A stretch of 64,000 bases of DNA from Bartonella sp. M0283 (GTDB lineage Bacteria > Pseudomonadota > Alphaproteobacteria > Rhizobiales > Rhizobiaceae), in assembly GCF_016100455.1 (NCBI RefSeq), contig NZ_JACFSK010000001.1, positions 1,240,001 to 1,304,000 of the forward strand, given 5' to 3'. Shown here piece after piece: positions 47,082 through 56,845 of this stretch; within the stretch, counting starts at the first letter, position 1; each line of letters begins with the position of its first letter. The position numbers and the translations under genes were made by a program. Below the pieces are notes generated by a model. It saw only the letters and a list, made by a program, of their open reading frames with translations. It was not told where the DNA came from and ran no database searches.

Positions 47082-48440
47082 ATGTTTGCTTTATTGAAGA
47101 CGGCTGCCAGCCACATTATTACTAAAGGTAATTTGACAATTATCGATTCACGTGGGGTCACATACCAGTTCGGTGACCAGACGGGCAAGCCAATTCAAAT
47201 ACGCTTTACATCAGCAAAATGGGAACGCGAAGTTGCGCTCGACCCTGCTTTGAAACTGGGCGAAGCCTATATGAATGACGGGTTCGAGTTTATCAAAGGC
47301 GATATTTATTCGTTGCTGGAGACAATCTTCGAAAGCACCGGTCCGATTGCCGAAAACCAATTGTGGATGAAAGCATTTTCGTTCATTCGCACTGCTACAA
47401 AACGATTCGCACAAATGAATACGTTACGGCGTTCGGCAAAAAACGTCGAACACCATTATGATCTGTCCGGCAAGCTTTATGAAATGTTTCTTGATCCCGA
47501 TCGTCAGTATTCCTGCGGCTACTTTGAAAATCCCAATGTCAGTCTTGCCGAAGCACAACTTGCAAAAAAACGCCATCTGGCAGCAAAGCTTCAAGTAAAA
47601 GAAAACGAAAAGCTTCTTGATATCGGTTGCGGCTGGGGCGGATTGGGGCTTTATTTCGCACGGGTTCTCGGCGCAAATGTTACCGGTGTCACGCTTTCTC
47701 ATGAACAGCATGGCATTGCCAATCAGCGCGCCAAGGATATGGGACTACAAGATAAAGCCAAATTTTCACTGCTCGACTATCGCAAACTTGATGATGCGTT
47801 TGATAAAATCGTTTCGGTGGGTATGTTCGAACATGTCGGAATCGGCCATTACAAAGAATATTTCGACCACGTCAAAAGATTATTGAAACCCGACGGGCGT
47901 TTTGTTCTTCATTCTATCGGCCGTTCCGGCGAACCGGGTGCGACCAATCCGTGGATTGCCAAATATATTTTCCCCGGTGGCTATATTCCCGCATTATCAG
48001 AAGTCGTTCCGGTTATTGAAAAAAGCGGACTGATTATTACCGATATAGAAATATTGCGTTTGCATTATGCCGAGACATTGAAAGCTTGGCGCGAAGCTTT
48101 CCTTGCCCACTGGGACGAGGCCAAAGCACTTTATGACGAACGTTTTTGCCGTATGTGGGAATTTTATCTTGCGGCATCAGAAAGTGCTTTCCGCTGGCAA
48201 GGCATGATGGTTTTCCAGATCCAGCTCGCTCACAAGCAGGATTCGGTCCCCTTGACACGTGATTACATTACCGAGGAAGAAGCTAGGCTCAAGAAAATTG
48301 ATGCCGACCCCAATCTTGAAAAAACCGAACGCAATGTAAAATCCGCGACAAAAACTGTTGAAAAAAAAGATGCTGGCGCCACTCCCCAAACGTCAAAGTC
48401 GCGAAGCAAGGCAGCGACCTCTCAAAAAGAAAAGAAATAA
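47082..48440 (+). CDS. cfa: Cyclopropane-fatty-acyl-phospholipid synthase
   Basis: SAM-dependent enzyme of 452 residues that converts unsaturated acyl chains of membrane lipids to cyclopropane forms, typically in acid or stationary phase. SAM motif LLDIGCGWGGLGLYFAR (about residues 180-196), then SHEQHGIANQRAKDMGL and GMFEHVGIGHYKEYFD, are family marks. The final 45 residues are a Lys/Thr/Ser/Ala-rich tail with no match to the enzyme core. It sits between rplI and dnaB, which are usually adjacent in related orders as I recall, so it may be an insertion here. Confidence 0.93.
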   Translation: MFALLKTAASHIITKGNLTIIDSRGVTYQFGDQTGKPIQIRFTSAKWEREVALDPALKLGEAYMNDGFEFIKGDIYSLLETIFESTGPIAENQLWMKAFSFIRTATKRFAQMNTLRRSAKNVEHHYDLSGKLYEMFLDPDRQYSCGYFENPNVSLAEAQLAKKRHLAAKLQVKENEKLLDIGCGWGGLGLYFARVLGANVTGVTLSHEQHGIANQRAKDMGLQDKAKFSLLDYRKLDDAFDKIVSVGMFEHVGIGHYKEYFDHVKRLLKPDGRFVLHSIGRSGEPGATNPWIAKYIFPGGYIPALSEVVPVIEKSGLIITDIEILRLHYAETLKAWREAFLAHWDEAKALYDERFCRMWEFYLAASESAFRWQGMMVFQIQLAHKQDSVPLTRDYITEEEARLKKIDADPNLEKTERNVKSATKTVEKKDAGATPQTSKSRSKAATSQKEKK

Positions 48441-48490
48441 CCTGTGCAAAGTCGATTTTCTCCGTTTTGCGCAATATCGACCAATCCGAT

Positions 48491-48597
48491 ATAGGATAAT
48501 CCGGTCTGACATGTCAGAAAATGCTGCATATCCAGATATATGTGGCGTTTTCGCCGTTCGAAATGCGCTTTCCGGATTACGCTACATAGGATAATCC
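48491..48597. repeat. 12-bp direct repeat and local dyads upstream of dnaB
   Basis: ATAGGATAATCC occurs at 48491-48502 and again at 48586-48597. The first copy is next to a dyad (ATCC-GATATA-GGAT), and the second lies with GGATTA/TAATCC arms. This is the 308-base gap between cfa and dnaB; it presumably holds the dnaB promoter. Regulatory role is unproven. Confidence 0.45.
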
Positions 48598-48748
48598 TAA
48601 CTACACCAGAGAAAAGCCATCGTAAAAAATCAATCCGAGCAGATAAAACAACATTTATCTGGAAAAAAAAGTGGCAGTCCCTACCCTGAATGGGTTAAAG
48701 TGGTCGGGTTTCCAATTAAACAAAATTCAGGCGAGCAGCAATAGACTA

Positions 48749-50251
48749 ATGTCAGAAGCAAAAGTTCTCAATATCGGGCAAACCAATGGTGACGAGGCAC
48801 TCCCGTTCAGGCAGATTCCGCATAATATCGAGGCGGAACAGGCTCTTCTCGGTGCAATTCTCATCAATAATGATGCACTTGACCGTGTGTCCGATTTTTT
48901 AAAGCCTGAACATTTTTTCGAGCCATTGCATCAAACGATTTTCGCCGTTTTGAGCGAAATGATTAAAAATGGCAAGCTTGCCAATCCGGTCACAATCAAA
49001 CCGTTTATTCCGGCCAATGAAAAAATCGGGGACATGACCGTTTATACCTATGTTGTTCGCATGGCGACGGAAGCTGTCACCATCATCAATGCGGAAGATT
49101 ATGGCCGTGCCATTTATGACCTTTATACACGTCGCTCTTTGATTGATCTCGGAAACGAGATCGTCAATACCGCATATGATGCACCGATTGATCTTACTCC
49201 TTCCAAACAAATCGAAAATGTCGAACAAAAACTGTTCACACTTGCCGAAACCGGCAAATATGGCGGTGGCTTTGAAAGTTTCGATGATGCTGTGAAAAAA
49301 GCCATCGATATGGCGGGAGCTGCAAAAAAACGCACTTCCCGCCTCTCCGGCATTCCTACACAGCTTAAGAAACTCGACGAGCAAATGGGCGGCTTGCAAC
49401 GTTCCGACCTTATCATCCTTGCCGGTCGTCCGGGCATGGGTAAGACCTCACTTGCCACCAATATCGCCTTCAATATCGCCAATGCCTATATCAAAGCGAA
49501 AGAAAACAACCTTCCGGCAGAAGAAAATGAAGGTGGAATCGTCGGTTTCTTCTCGCTTGAAATGTCGTCGGAACAATTGGCAACACGTATTATTTCCGAG
49601 CAAGCTGAAGTATCGTCTTCAAAAATCCGTCGCGGTGATATTACCGAAGACCAGTTTGCCAAGCTACTCCATTCGATGACAAGATTGCAGAAGGCGCCAC
49701 TTTTTATTGACCAGACAGGTGGCATTTCGATTGCGCAGCTTTCAGCCCGTGCACGTCGGCTTAAACGCCAGCATGGCCTCGACGTTCTGGTGATTGACTA
49801 TGTTCAATTGATGACTGGCGTGTCGAAACGCGCTTCGGAAAACCGTGTGCAGGAAATAACCGAAATTACGACCGGTTTGAAGTCGCTTGCCAAAGAACTC
49901 AATATCCCGATCATTGCCTTGTCGCAGCTTTCCCGTCAGGTTGAAGCACGTGATGACAAACGCCCGCAGCTTTCCGATCTTCGTGAATCCGGTTCTATCG
50001 AGCAGGATGCCGATGTCGTTTTGTTTGTTTATCGCGATGAATATTATATCAAAAACAAAGAGCCTAAGCTTGGTAGTGAAGAACATTTGAAATGGCAAGC
50101 CGAGATGGAAGAAGTCTTTGGCAAGGCCGAGGTGATCGTGGCCAAACAACGTCATGGACCGACAGGAACAGTCAGATTGGCGTTTCAGGCTGAATACACC
50201 CGCTTCTCAGACCTTGCTGAAAGTGACAAGTTACCGGATCAATTCGGCTGA
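48749..50251 (+). CDS. dnaB: Replicative DNA helicase DnaB
   Basis: Hexameric helicase of the replication fork, 500 residues from the ATG at 48749 (MSEAKVLNIG). The N-terminal DnaB domain (FRQIPHNIEAEQALLGAILI) is followed by the RecA-like ATPase with Walker A AGRPGMGKTSL, a Walker B ending in VLVIDYVQLM, and SQLSRQVEARDDKRPQLSDL. A possible GTG start at 48671 would add 26 residues. radA follows after five bases, so the two are co-transcribed. Confidence 0.96.
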   Translation: MSEAKVLNIGQTNGDEALPFRQIPHNIEAEQALLGAILINNDALDRVSDFLKPEHFFEPLHQTIFAVLSEMIKNGKLANPVTIKPFIPANEKIGDMTVYTYVVRMATEAVTIINAEDYGRAIYDLYTRRSLIDLGNEIVNTAYDAPIDLTPSKQIENVEQKLFTLAETGKYGGGFESFDDAVKKAIDMAGAAKKRTSRLSGIPTQLKKLDEQMGGLQRSDLIILAGRPGMGKTSLATNIAFNIANAYIKAKENNLPAEENEGGIVGFFSLEMSSEQLATRIISEQAEVSSSKIRRGDITEDQFAKLLHSMTRLQKAPLFIDQTGGISIAQLSARARRLKRQHGLDVLVIDYVQLMTGVSKRASENRVQEITEITTGLKSLAKELNIPIIALSQLSRQVEARDDKRPQLSDLRESGSIEQDADVVLFVYRDEYYIKNKEPKLGSEEHLKWQAEMEEVFGKAEVIVAKQRHGPTGTVRLAFQAEYTRFSDLAESDKLPDQFG

Positions 50252-50256
50252 TCGTA

Positions 50257-51657
50257 ATGGCAAAAACACGCACCCAGTTTGTCTGCCAAAATTGTGGCAC
50301 AGTCTATTCCCAATGGGCTGGAAAATGCGATGCATGCGGCGAATGGAACACCATTGTCGAAGAAGGAACCAGCGGCGGCATTGGCGGGGGGCCAGCCAAA
50401 AGCAGCCGTAAAGGGCGCGTTGTTGCGCTCACATCGCTTTCGGGCGCTATTGAAGACGCACCACGGATAAAATCGGGAATTGCCGAGCTTGACCGTGTTA
50501 CAGGTGGTGGCTTTGTCAAGGGGTCCGCACTCCTTGTCGGTGGTGATCCGGGCATTGGAAAATCGACACTTTTGACGCAAGCGGCAGCAGCGCTTGCCCG
50601 TCAAGGCTATCACATTATCTATGTTTCCGGTGAAGAAGCGGTGGCGCAAATCCGCTTACGTGCGCAACGTTTGGGGGCGGCCAACACAACTGTTGAGCTT
50701 GCTGCTGAAACCAATGTCGAAGACATTCTCGCAACGCTCACAAATGCCAAAAAGCCTGATCTCGTCATTATCGATTCCATACAGACGCTTTGGTCCGAAG
50801 CAGTTGATTCTTCTCCGGGAACAGTGACACAGGTAAGAATCGGTGCACAGGCGATGATACGCTTTGCCAAGAAAACGGGGGCTGCGGTTGTCCTTGTTGG
50901 TCATGTCACCAAAGATGGGCAAATTGCCGGCCCGCGCGTTGTCGAACATATGGTTGACGCGGTGCTTTATTTCGAGGGTGAAGGCGGACATCAGTATAGA
51001 ATTTTAAGAACCGTGAAAAACCGCTTTGGTCCGACAGATGAAATCGGTGTTTTTGAAATGTCGGACCATGGCTTGCGGGAGGTTAATAATCCTTCCGAGT
51101 TATTTCTCGGCGAGCGGAACAGCAATGCACCCGGTGCCGCTGTTTTTGCTGGCATGGAGGGGACAAGGCCTATCCTTGTTGAAATACAGGCACTCGTTGC
51201 GCCGACGTCCCTTGGTACACCAAGGCGGGCCGTGGTCGGATGGGATAGCAACCGGCTTTCCATGATTCTTGCCGTCCTTGAAGCCCATTGCGGCGTACGT
51301 TTCGGGCAGCACGATGTTTATCTCAATGTTGCCGGCGGATACCGCATTTCCGAACCCGCAGCCGATCTTGCGGTCGCAGCGGCGCTGGTTTCTTCTCTTG
51401 CGGGAATTGTGCTGCCTCAAAATTACGTATTTTTCGGTGAAGTCAGTTTGTCGGGGGCTCTACGCGCAGTCTCGCATTCGGGGCAAAGACTGAAAGAAGC
51501 CGACAAGCTCGGTTTTAAAGGGGCAATTCAACCGTCCGGTACAACCGAGACCATCAAATCGCCGTCTTTCAGGCAAAGAAGTTTCGCTGACCTTCCCGAA
51601 CTTGTTGCTGCAATTGCTTCAGGAAAAAAGCGCTCCACGCCTCCAACACAGAATTGA
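50257..51657 (+). CDS. radA: DNA repair protein RadA
   Basis: RecA-like branch-migration ATPase of 466 residues. An N-terminal zinc finger (CQNCGTVYSQWAGKCDACGEW, Cys9, Cys12, Cys24, Cys27 approximately), Walker A GGDPGIGKSTLLTQ, the RadA motif KNRFGPTDEIGVF and a C-terminal Lon-like domain (about 290-450) are visible. It starts five bases after dnaB; no alr gene lies between them, unlike what I recall for several related genera. Confidence 0.96.
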   Translation: MAKTRTQFVCQNCGTVYSQWAGKCDACGEWNTIVEEGTSGGIGGGPAKSSRKGRVVALTSLSGAIEDAPRIKSGIAELDRVTGGGFVKGSALLVGGDPGIGKSTLLTQAAAALARQGYHIIYVSGEEAVAQIRLRAQRLGAANTTVELAAETNVEDILATLTNAKKPDLVIIDSIQTLWSEAVDSSPGTVTQVRIGAQAMIRFAKKTGAAVVLVGHVTKDGQIAGPRVVEHMVDAVLYFEGEGGHQYRILRTVKNRFGPTDEIGVFEMSDHGLREVNNPSELFLGERNSNAPGAAVFAGMEGTRPILVEIQALVAPTSLGTPRRAVVGWDSNRLSMILAVLEAHCGVRFGQHDVYLNVAGGYRISEPAADLAVAAALVSSLAGIVLPQNYVFFGEVSLSGALRAVSHSGQRLKEADKLGFKGAIQPSGTTETIKSPSFRQRSFADLPELVAAIASGKKRSTPPTQN

Positions 51658-51796
51658 GTTTGTGGACAAAAGGCTGGCTTGGCACTTTTAAAATATAGGA
51701 AATATTGATATTGGTTTTCCAAACTGGCAATGAAGATGTAATTGACGCCACTTTTATTGTCTTTTGCCGATTGAAGCGAACTTAAGGACAAGCCTG

Positions 51797-52375
51797 ATGT
51801 TCATGACAGCCCTTGATGGCCTGGTTATTGTAGTGATCCTCTTTTCCGCCTTTTTGGCCATGGTGCGTGGTTTTTCACGTGAAGTTTTATCCTTGGCATC
51901 CTGGGTCATTGCTGCGATCGCGGCTGTGCTTCTCTACAAAAACCTCCTGCCCTTTGTAGAAGCTTATCTTTCCAATAAAACAATTGCACTCATTGCAAGC
52001 CTGGCAATCATTTTCGTTATTGTTTTCATTATTGTATCCATCATAACAATGAAAATTGCCGATGTCATTATCGATAGCCGAATCGGCGCACTGGACCGCA
52101 CGGTAGGATTTATTTTCGGCGTTGTTCGTGGACTTTTTATTATGGTGATCGCCATGTTGCTCGTCAATCAGCTCATCAAGCCGGAAGATCAGGCTCCATG
52201 GCTGAAAGATGCAAAAACCAAACCCATGCTTGATTCTATGAGCAACAAAATTTGGGATTTGTTGCCGAAGGATCCTGATTGGATATTCGACAAGGCTTCA
52301 AGTGTTTTGAAAAAAGATGAGCCGACCAATACCGACAATAGCGTTGGCGATAATCCGGCTCAATCTGGTGATTAA
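51797..52375 (+). CDS. cvpA: CvpA family membrane protein
   Basis: Inner-membrane protein of 192 residues with four helices, related to colicin V production protein CvpA. Start at the ATG at 51797 (MFMTALDGLVIVVILFSAFL) with AAGGA seven bases upstream; 51764 would give a longer start without a site. AMVRGFSREVLSLASWVIAA is the family signature. The function is not defined in detail; it is often next to purF, as here. A strong hairpin follows at 52378-52410. Confidence 0.9.
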   Translation: MFMTALDGLVIVVILFSAFLAMVRGFSREVLSLASWVIAAIAAVLLYKNLLPFVEAYLSNKTIALIASLAIIFVIVFIIVSIITMKIADVIIDSRIGALDRTVGFIFGVVRGLFIMVIAMLLVNQLIKPEDQAPWLKDAKTKPMLDSMSNKIWDLLPKDPDWIFDKASSVLKKDEPTNTDNSVGDNPAQSGD

Positions 52376-52377
52376 AT

Positions 52378-52410
52378 TAAAATGGGTGGCCTTAAATGCC
52401 ACCCATTTTA
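52378..52410 (+). terminator. Perfect 13-bp hairpin between cvpA and purF
   Basis: Arms TAAAATGGGTGGC and GCCACCCATTTTA with loop CTTAAAT. The 3' arm ends in TTTTA. It starts two bases after the cvpA stop and lies about 55 bases before the purF start, so it either ends cvpA transcription or attenuates read-through into purF. Confidence 0.85.
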
Positions 52411-52464
52411 CCTATATATGTTCTAACAAAGAATATTCTTAGATATCTCTACGGGATGGTCAAA

Positions 52465-53955
52465 ATGGCAAAAGAGGTCTTTTGTGAACCGGATTTTTCT
52501 TTCGACGACGATAGTTTACATGAAGAATGCGGCGTTTTCGGAATTCTGGGGCATGACGATGCGGCAACACTAACGGCACTTGGCCTCCACGCATTGCAGC
52601 ATCGTGGACAGGAAGCAGCCGGTATTGTTTCTTATGATGGACATGTATTCCATCAGGAAAAGCATATGGGGCTTGTTGGCGACCATTATACCAACCCGCA
52701 AACCTTGGCCAATCTTCCCGGTAATCGGGCGATCGGTCACACACGGTATTCGACTACCGGAGAGACGGCACTACGTAATGTTCAGCCGCTCTTTGCCGAA
52801 CTCGAAGTGGGAGGCATTGCTATTGCCCATAATGGCAACCTTACCAACGGGCTCACAATACGCCGCCAGCTCATTGCTTCGGGTGCAATTTGCCAATCGA
52901 CATCGGATTCAGAAGTTGTTCTTCATCTCATCGCACGCTCGCGTCACGCAAAATCTTCCGAACGTTTTGTTGACGCTATCCGCCAGATCGAAGGCGGTTT
53001 TGCAATGATCGCGATGACCCGTTCAAAGCTTATTGCTGCGCGCGACCCCGTCGGCATCCGCCCGCTTGTTATGGGTGAACTTGATGGCAAACCGATTTTT
53101 TGTTCCGAAACCTGTGCTCTTGACATTATCGGTGCAAAATATATCCGCGACGTTGAAAATGGTGAAGTTATCATCTGTCAACTACAGAAAGACGGTGACG
53201 TCACAATCAAGACGATCAAGCCGAAAGATCATAAACCAGAAAAACTTTGTCTTTTTGAATATGTCTATTTTGCCCGGCCTGATTCGATTATCGGTGGACG
53301 CAGTGTCTATAATGCCCGCAAAAATATGGGAATTTATCTTGCAAAAGAAGCCCCGTGTGAGGGAGATGTGGTTGTCCCTGTTCCCGATGGCGGCACACCG
53401 GCCGCAATCGGTTACGCACAACAAAGCGGCATACCATTCGAACTCGGCATTATCCGTAACCATTATGTGGGACGGACATTCATCGAACCGACACAACAAA
53501 TCCGCGCCTTCGGCGTCAAGCTCAAACATTCGGCCAACCGCCCTGTTATTGAAGGAAAACGCGTTGTGCTGGTTGACGATTCGATTGTCCGTGGCACAAC
53601 ATCCATCAAAATTGTGCAGATGCTGCGTGACGCGGGAGCCAAAGAAGTGCACATACGCGTCGCAAGTCCAATGATCTTTTATCCCGATTTTTACGGCATT
53701 GATACACCTGAAGCATCGAAACTTCTTGCCAATCAATTTCCTGATTTAAAATCCATGTGTGAATTTATCGGTGCTGACTCACTACAATTTTTGTCTCTCG
53801 ACGGACTTTATATGGCCGTTGGCGGCGAGGTCAGAAACAATGCCGATCCGCAATTTACCGACCATTATTTCACCGGCGATTATCCGACACGTCTGGTCGA
53901 TGAAGAAAATGCCGACAATGTTCATAAACTTTCTGTTTTGAATTGTGGAAGATAA
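52465..53955 (+). CDS. purF: Amidophosphoribosyltransferase
   Basis: First committed enzyme of purine synthesis, making phosphoribosylamine from PRPP and glutamine; 496 residues. With the start at 52465 a 21-residue propeptide precedes the catalytic Cys22 (HEECGVFGI), which is exposed by processing in this enzyme group. The PRPP-binding motif is VVLVDDSIVRGTTSIK near residue 370. An ATG at 52456 is also possible. It ends on the first base of the next gene (TAATG). The hairpin upstream may control it. Confidence 0.95.
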   Translation: MAKEVFCEPDFSFDDDSLHEECGVFGILGHDDAATLTALGLHALQHRGQEAAGIVSYDGHVFHQEKHMGLVGDHYTNPQTLANLPGNRAIGHTRYSTTGETALRNVQPLFAELEVGGIAIAHNGNLTNGLTIRRQLIASGAICQSTSDSEVVLHLIARSRHAKSSERFVDAIRQIEGGFAMIAMTRSKLIAARDPVGIRPLVMGELDGKPIFCSETCALDIIGAKYIRDVENGEVIICQLQKDGDVTIKTIKPKDHKPEKLCLFEYVYFARPDSIIGGRSVYNARKNMGIYLAKEAPCEGDVVVPVPDGGTPAAIGYAQQSGIPFELGIIRNHYVGRTFIEPTQQIRAFGVKLKHSANRPVIEGKRVVLVDDSIVRGTTSIKIVQMLRDAGAKEVHIRVASPMIFYPDFYGIDTPEASKLLANQFPDLKSMCEFIGADSLQFLSLDGLYMAVGGEVRNNADPQFTDHYFTGDYPTRLVDEENADNVHKLSVLNCGR

Positions 53956-54707
53956 TGGAAAAAAATCAATCATTCGAGCTTGAAGGGCGTGTTGCTCTCG
54001 TAACCGGTGCTTCGCGAGGTATCGGCTATCATCTTGCATTGGAACTTGCAAAACGCGGTGCTCATATCATTGCGGTCGCGCGAACTGTTGGGGGCTTGGA
54101 GGAGCTTGACGACCAAATCGTCAAAGCAGGTTCCACCGCAACATTGGTACCGCTAGACCTCCATAGTATGGAAGCCATTGACCGTTTGGGAAATGAGATT
54201 AATGAACGTTGGCATAAGCTTGATGTTCTGGTTGCCAATGCCGGTGTTTTGGGGTCCATTTCGCCAGTCGCGCATGTTGAAGCAAAAACATTTGAAGATG
54301 TGTTTGAAATCAATGTTATCAGCCAATGGCGTTTAATCCGTGCTGTCGAACCGCTTTTAAAAAAGTCGGATTGTGCGCGTGCAATTCTTTTTTCTTCCGG
54401 TGTTGTGCATAAACCAAGGGCGTTTTGGGGACCTTATGCGGCTTCCAAGGCTGCCTTCGAGGTATTGGGGCGCTGCTGGGCCGACGAATTGAAGAACACC
54501 TCTGTAAAGGTGAATATGGCAAGTCCGGGAGCAACCCGCACTGCCATGCGTGCGCAAGCTATGCCTGGAGAAGACCCGAACACATTACCATCTGCGGAGG
54601 AAATTGCGGCCAAGATTGTTGAGCTTGCTTCCCCCAACCTTGAAGAGACCGGCGGTTTTTTCGATGCCCGTAAAAATCGTTTTCTAACCTATCATGTTCC
54701 TGATTAG
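53955..54707 (+). CDS. SDR family oxidoreductase
   Basis: Rossmann-fold NAD(P)-dependent reductase of 250 residues. TGASRGIGYHLALEL binds the cofactor and YAASKAAFE carries the catalytic Tyr and Lys; NAGVLG lies between. The substrate is unknown. The start overlaps the purF stop (TAATG), so it is translated from the purF mRNA; an SDR gene downstream of purF is common in the order. An inverted repeat at 54707-54751 may end the transcript. Confidence 0.88.
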   Translation: MEKNQSFELEGRVALVTGASRGIGYHLALELAKRGAHIIAVARTVGGLEELDDQIVKAGSTATLVPLDLHSMEAIDRLGNEINERWHKLDVLVANAGVLGSISPVAHVEAKTFEDVFEINVISQWRLIRAVEPLLKKSDCARAILFSSGVVHKPRAFWGPYAASKAAFEVLGRCWADELKNTSVKVNMASPGATRTAMRAQAMPGEDPNTLPSAEEIAAKIVELASPNLEETGGFFDARKNRFLTYHVPD

Positions 54708-54751
54708 GAAAAACCGGAATGAACGGCGGAAAAAGCTCGAACGGTTTTTCC
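54707..54751 (+). terminator. Inverted repeat after the purF-SDR transcript
   Basis: Ten-bp arms GGAAAAACCG and CGGTTTTTCC, separated by 25 bases, beginning in the SDR stop codon. The second arm carries a five-T run. Terminator-like, but with a long loop. Confidence 0.5.
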
Positions 54752-55159
54752 TGCAATAATTGTCTTTATAAAACTCTATCTGCGTCTAAAAATGGCGCAG
54801 ATTACGCAATGTTTTCTATACCGGTTGAATTTGCCTTGCGAAAAAATCGGGTTTTATCTTTATAACCCCTGCACTTTATACCCCTCCCCGCAATTGCGAC
54901 AGTTCTTGTCATGCACACCTTGCCGGAATGTTTTGTGGCAATCCTATAAATTCCGACCGGTACACGTCGCGTGATGGATTTTGATAGCCGCAAAATAAGC
55001 GCAAATTTCGAAAAATATTTAAAAGCTCTTCAAAACTGAAAGCCTGTGTTTTCAAATTTCGGGTTTGTCTGCCCGATGTAGAACAGCACCAAATCAGAAC
55101 AGCAAGACACAAGAATTCATCCTGCAAATCCCCCCAAAAGCGGAATTTAAATCGGTAAA
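54708..55159. other. Gene-free convergent region, about 0.45 kb
   Basis: Apart from the inverted repeat just named, I see no gene between the SDR gene (plus) and pssA (minus). Short frames up to 72 codons have no support. It should contain the 3' end of the pssA transcript. Confidence 0.4.
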
Positions 55160-56020
55160 CTAGTCCTTGTCTTCCTCTTCTTCTTCATCCTCTGTTGCAG
55201 CGCCATCTTTTATTTTTTGAGCTTCACGAACCGAGCGTTTTTGATAAGCCATCAAGCTAAATGGCAAAAACACCATGTAACCTATCGCTGTAACAAGAAG
55301 CACTTGCCACGTGTAAGTAGCCAGAAAGCCGACATAGATCACGACAACCAGCATACCGGGTATGACCACGTCGCGACGCAATTGTTGACCGACTGTTTTT
55401 CCGTTCCAGACCGGTAGACGGCTGATAAGTAGAAAAGCAATAACAACTGTATAGAGGCTGAAAACCAAAGCCCAGCCAGCCCCCGGTTCAAGACCAAGAC
55501 AGCCAAGATATATCGGTAACAATACCAACAACGCACCCGCCGGAGCCGGTACACCGACAAAATATTCCCTCTGCCAGCGTGGAATGTGCTTGTTATCAAT
55601 CATCACATTAAAACGGGCAAGGCGCAAACAGCAGGCAATACAGTAAACAAGTGCCGCTATCCAGCCAACCTGATGAGCCTGATTGAGAAGAAAAGAATAG
55701 ACAATCAATGCCGGGGCAACGCCGAAGTTTACCACATCGGCCAAGGAGTCCATCTGTGCGCCGAATGACGACCCACCGCCCATAAGACGTGCCAACCGCC
55801 CATCGACACCATCAAGGACAGCAGCAAGCAAAACCATTAAAATCGCCGTTTCAAAACGGTGTTCAAACGCCAGACGTATACTGCTTACACCTGCGCATAT
55901 CGCCAGAATTGTGATAACGTTAGGAAGAACAAAGCGTATCGAAATTGATCGACGCGGCTTCACATCATCATTTTTGTGTCCCTCGGGGTCAAAAGAAGAA
56001 AAAGGCGAAGAGCTCTCCAT
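55160..56020 (-). CDS. pssA: CDP-diacylglycerol--serine O-phosphatidyltransferase
   Basis: Inner-membrane enzyme of 286 residues that makes phosphatidylserine, the precursor of phosphatidylethanolamine. The CDP-alcohol motif is complete: DGVDGRLARLMGGGSSFGAQ followed by MDSLADVVNFG. About eight helices follow or surround it. A short acidic tail ends the protein. It lies six bases after psd; the two enzymes act in sequence. Confidence 0.95.
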   Translation of the reverse strand: MESSSPFSSFDPEGHKNDDVKPRRSISIRFVLPNVITILAICAGVSSIRLAFEHRFETAILMVLLAAVLDGVDGRLARLMGGGSSFGAQMDSLADVVNFGVAPALIVYSFLLNQAHQVGWIAALVYCIACCLRLARFNVMIDNKHIPRWQREYFVGVPAPAGALLVLLPIYLGCLGLEPGAGWALVFSLYTVVIAFLLISRLPVWNGKTVGQQLRRDVVIPGMLVVVIYVGFLATYTWQVLLVTAIGYMVFLPFSLMAYQKRSVREAQKIKDGAATEDEEEEEDKD

Positions 56021-56026
56021 TAAAAT

Positions 56027-56725
56027 CTAATCCAGTCTAAAGTCTGTTATGGTCGCGCTTTTGTCAAAGGAAGCAAAAACAGTTTCACCGGCAATAGCCT
56101 TCTGCCCGATTGCCACCCGTAATTTTACATGGGCTGGCAGATAAACATCAAGTCTGGAACCAAAGCGGATAAGACCGAACCGTTTGCCTGCGACCACAGG
56201 TTCATTTTCTTTCGACCAGCATACTATGCGACGGGCAACAAGGCCAGCCACTTGTACAACACCGATATCGCCATGGGCTGTTTCAATGACAAGGCTGTTT
56301 CTTTCATTATGATCGCTCGCCTTGTCGAGTTCGGCATTTCCGAACTTTCCCGGACGGTAGACGATGGATTTCACAATGCCATCCATCGGAATGCGATTGA
56401 TGTGGCAGGAAAATATATCCATGAACACCGATACCCGCATCATCTCTTCGTTGCCCAGGCCAAGTTCTTTGGGCGGCATAAACATACCGACGAAGGAAAT
56501 GCGGCCATCCGCCGGGCTCATAACGAGATTCATATCAATCGGCGTAACCCGTTCCGGATCGCGAAAAAAATAGATGCACCAGATAGTAAGCACCAAACCG
56601 AACCAGAAAAGCGGATCCCACATCCAGCCAAGGACCAGCGATAAAATGAAGAATCCGACGATAAACGGGTACCCTTCCTTGTGGATGGGCGCAAAACCGT
56701 TACGAACCGATCTTACAATGCTCAT
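56027..56725 (-). CDS. psd: Phosphatidylserine decarboxylase proenzyme
   Basis: Turns phosphatidylserine into phosphatidylethanolamine; 232 residues in the short, membrane-associated form. Self-cleavage before the serine of [11 protein letters not shown] makes the pyruvoyl group on the alpha chain. The N-terminus [19 protein letters not shown] is the typical membrane helix of the group. I chose the ATG at 56725 ([11 protein letters not shown]), which gives the usual length; 56740 would add five residues. pssA follows after six bases. Confidence 0.93.
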   Translation of the reverse strand: MSIVRSVRNGFAPIHKEGYPFIVGFFILSLVLGWMWDPLFWFGLVLTIWCIYFFRDPERVTPIDMNLVMSPADGRISFVGMFMPPKELGLGNEEMMRVSVFMDIFSCHINRIPMDGIVKSIVYRPGKFGNAELDKASDHNERNSLVIETAHGDIGVVQVAGLVARRIVCWSKENEPVVAGKRFGLIRFGSRLDVYLPAHVKLRVAIGQKAIAGETVFASFDKSATITDFRLD

Positions 56726-56845
56726 ACGCGTATACCCCATTTATCTTACACCGTACCCACCCGTTCAATACGAAGCCGGTTCCTATTTATCCAATCAATG
56801 TGAAAAAAGCGATAGTTTGTTTCATCATTCTACGCAAGACCGTTG

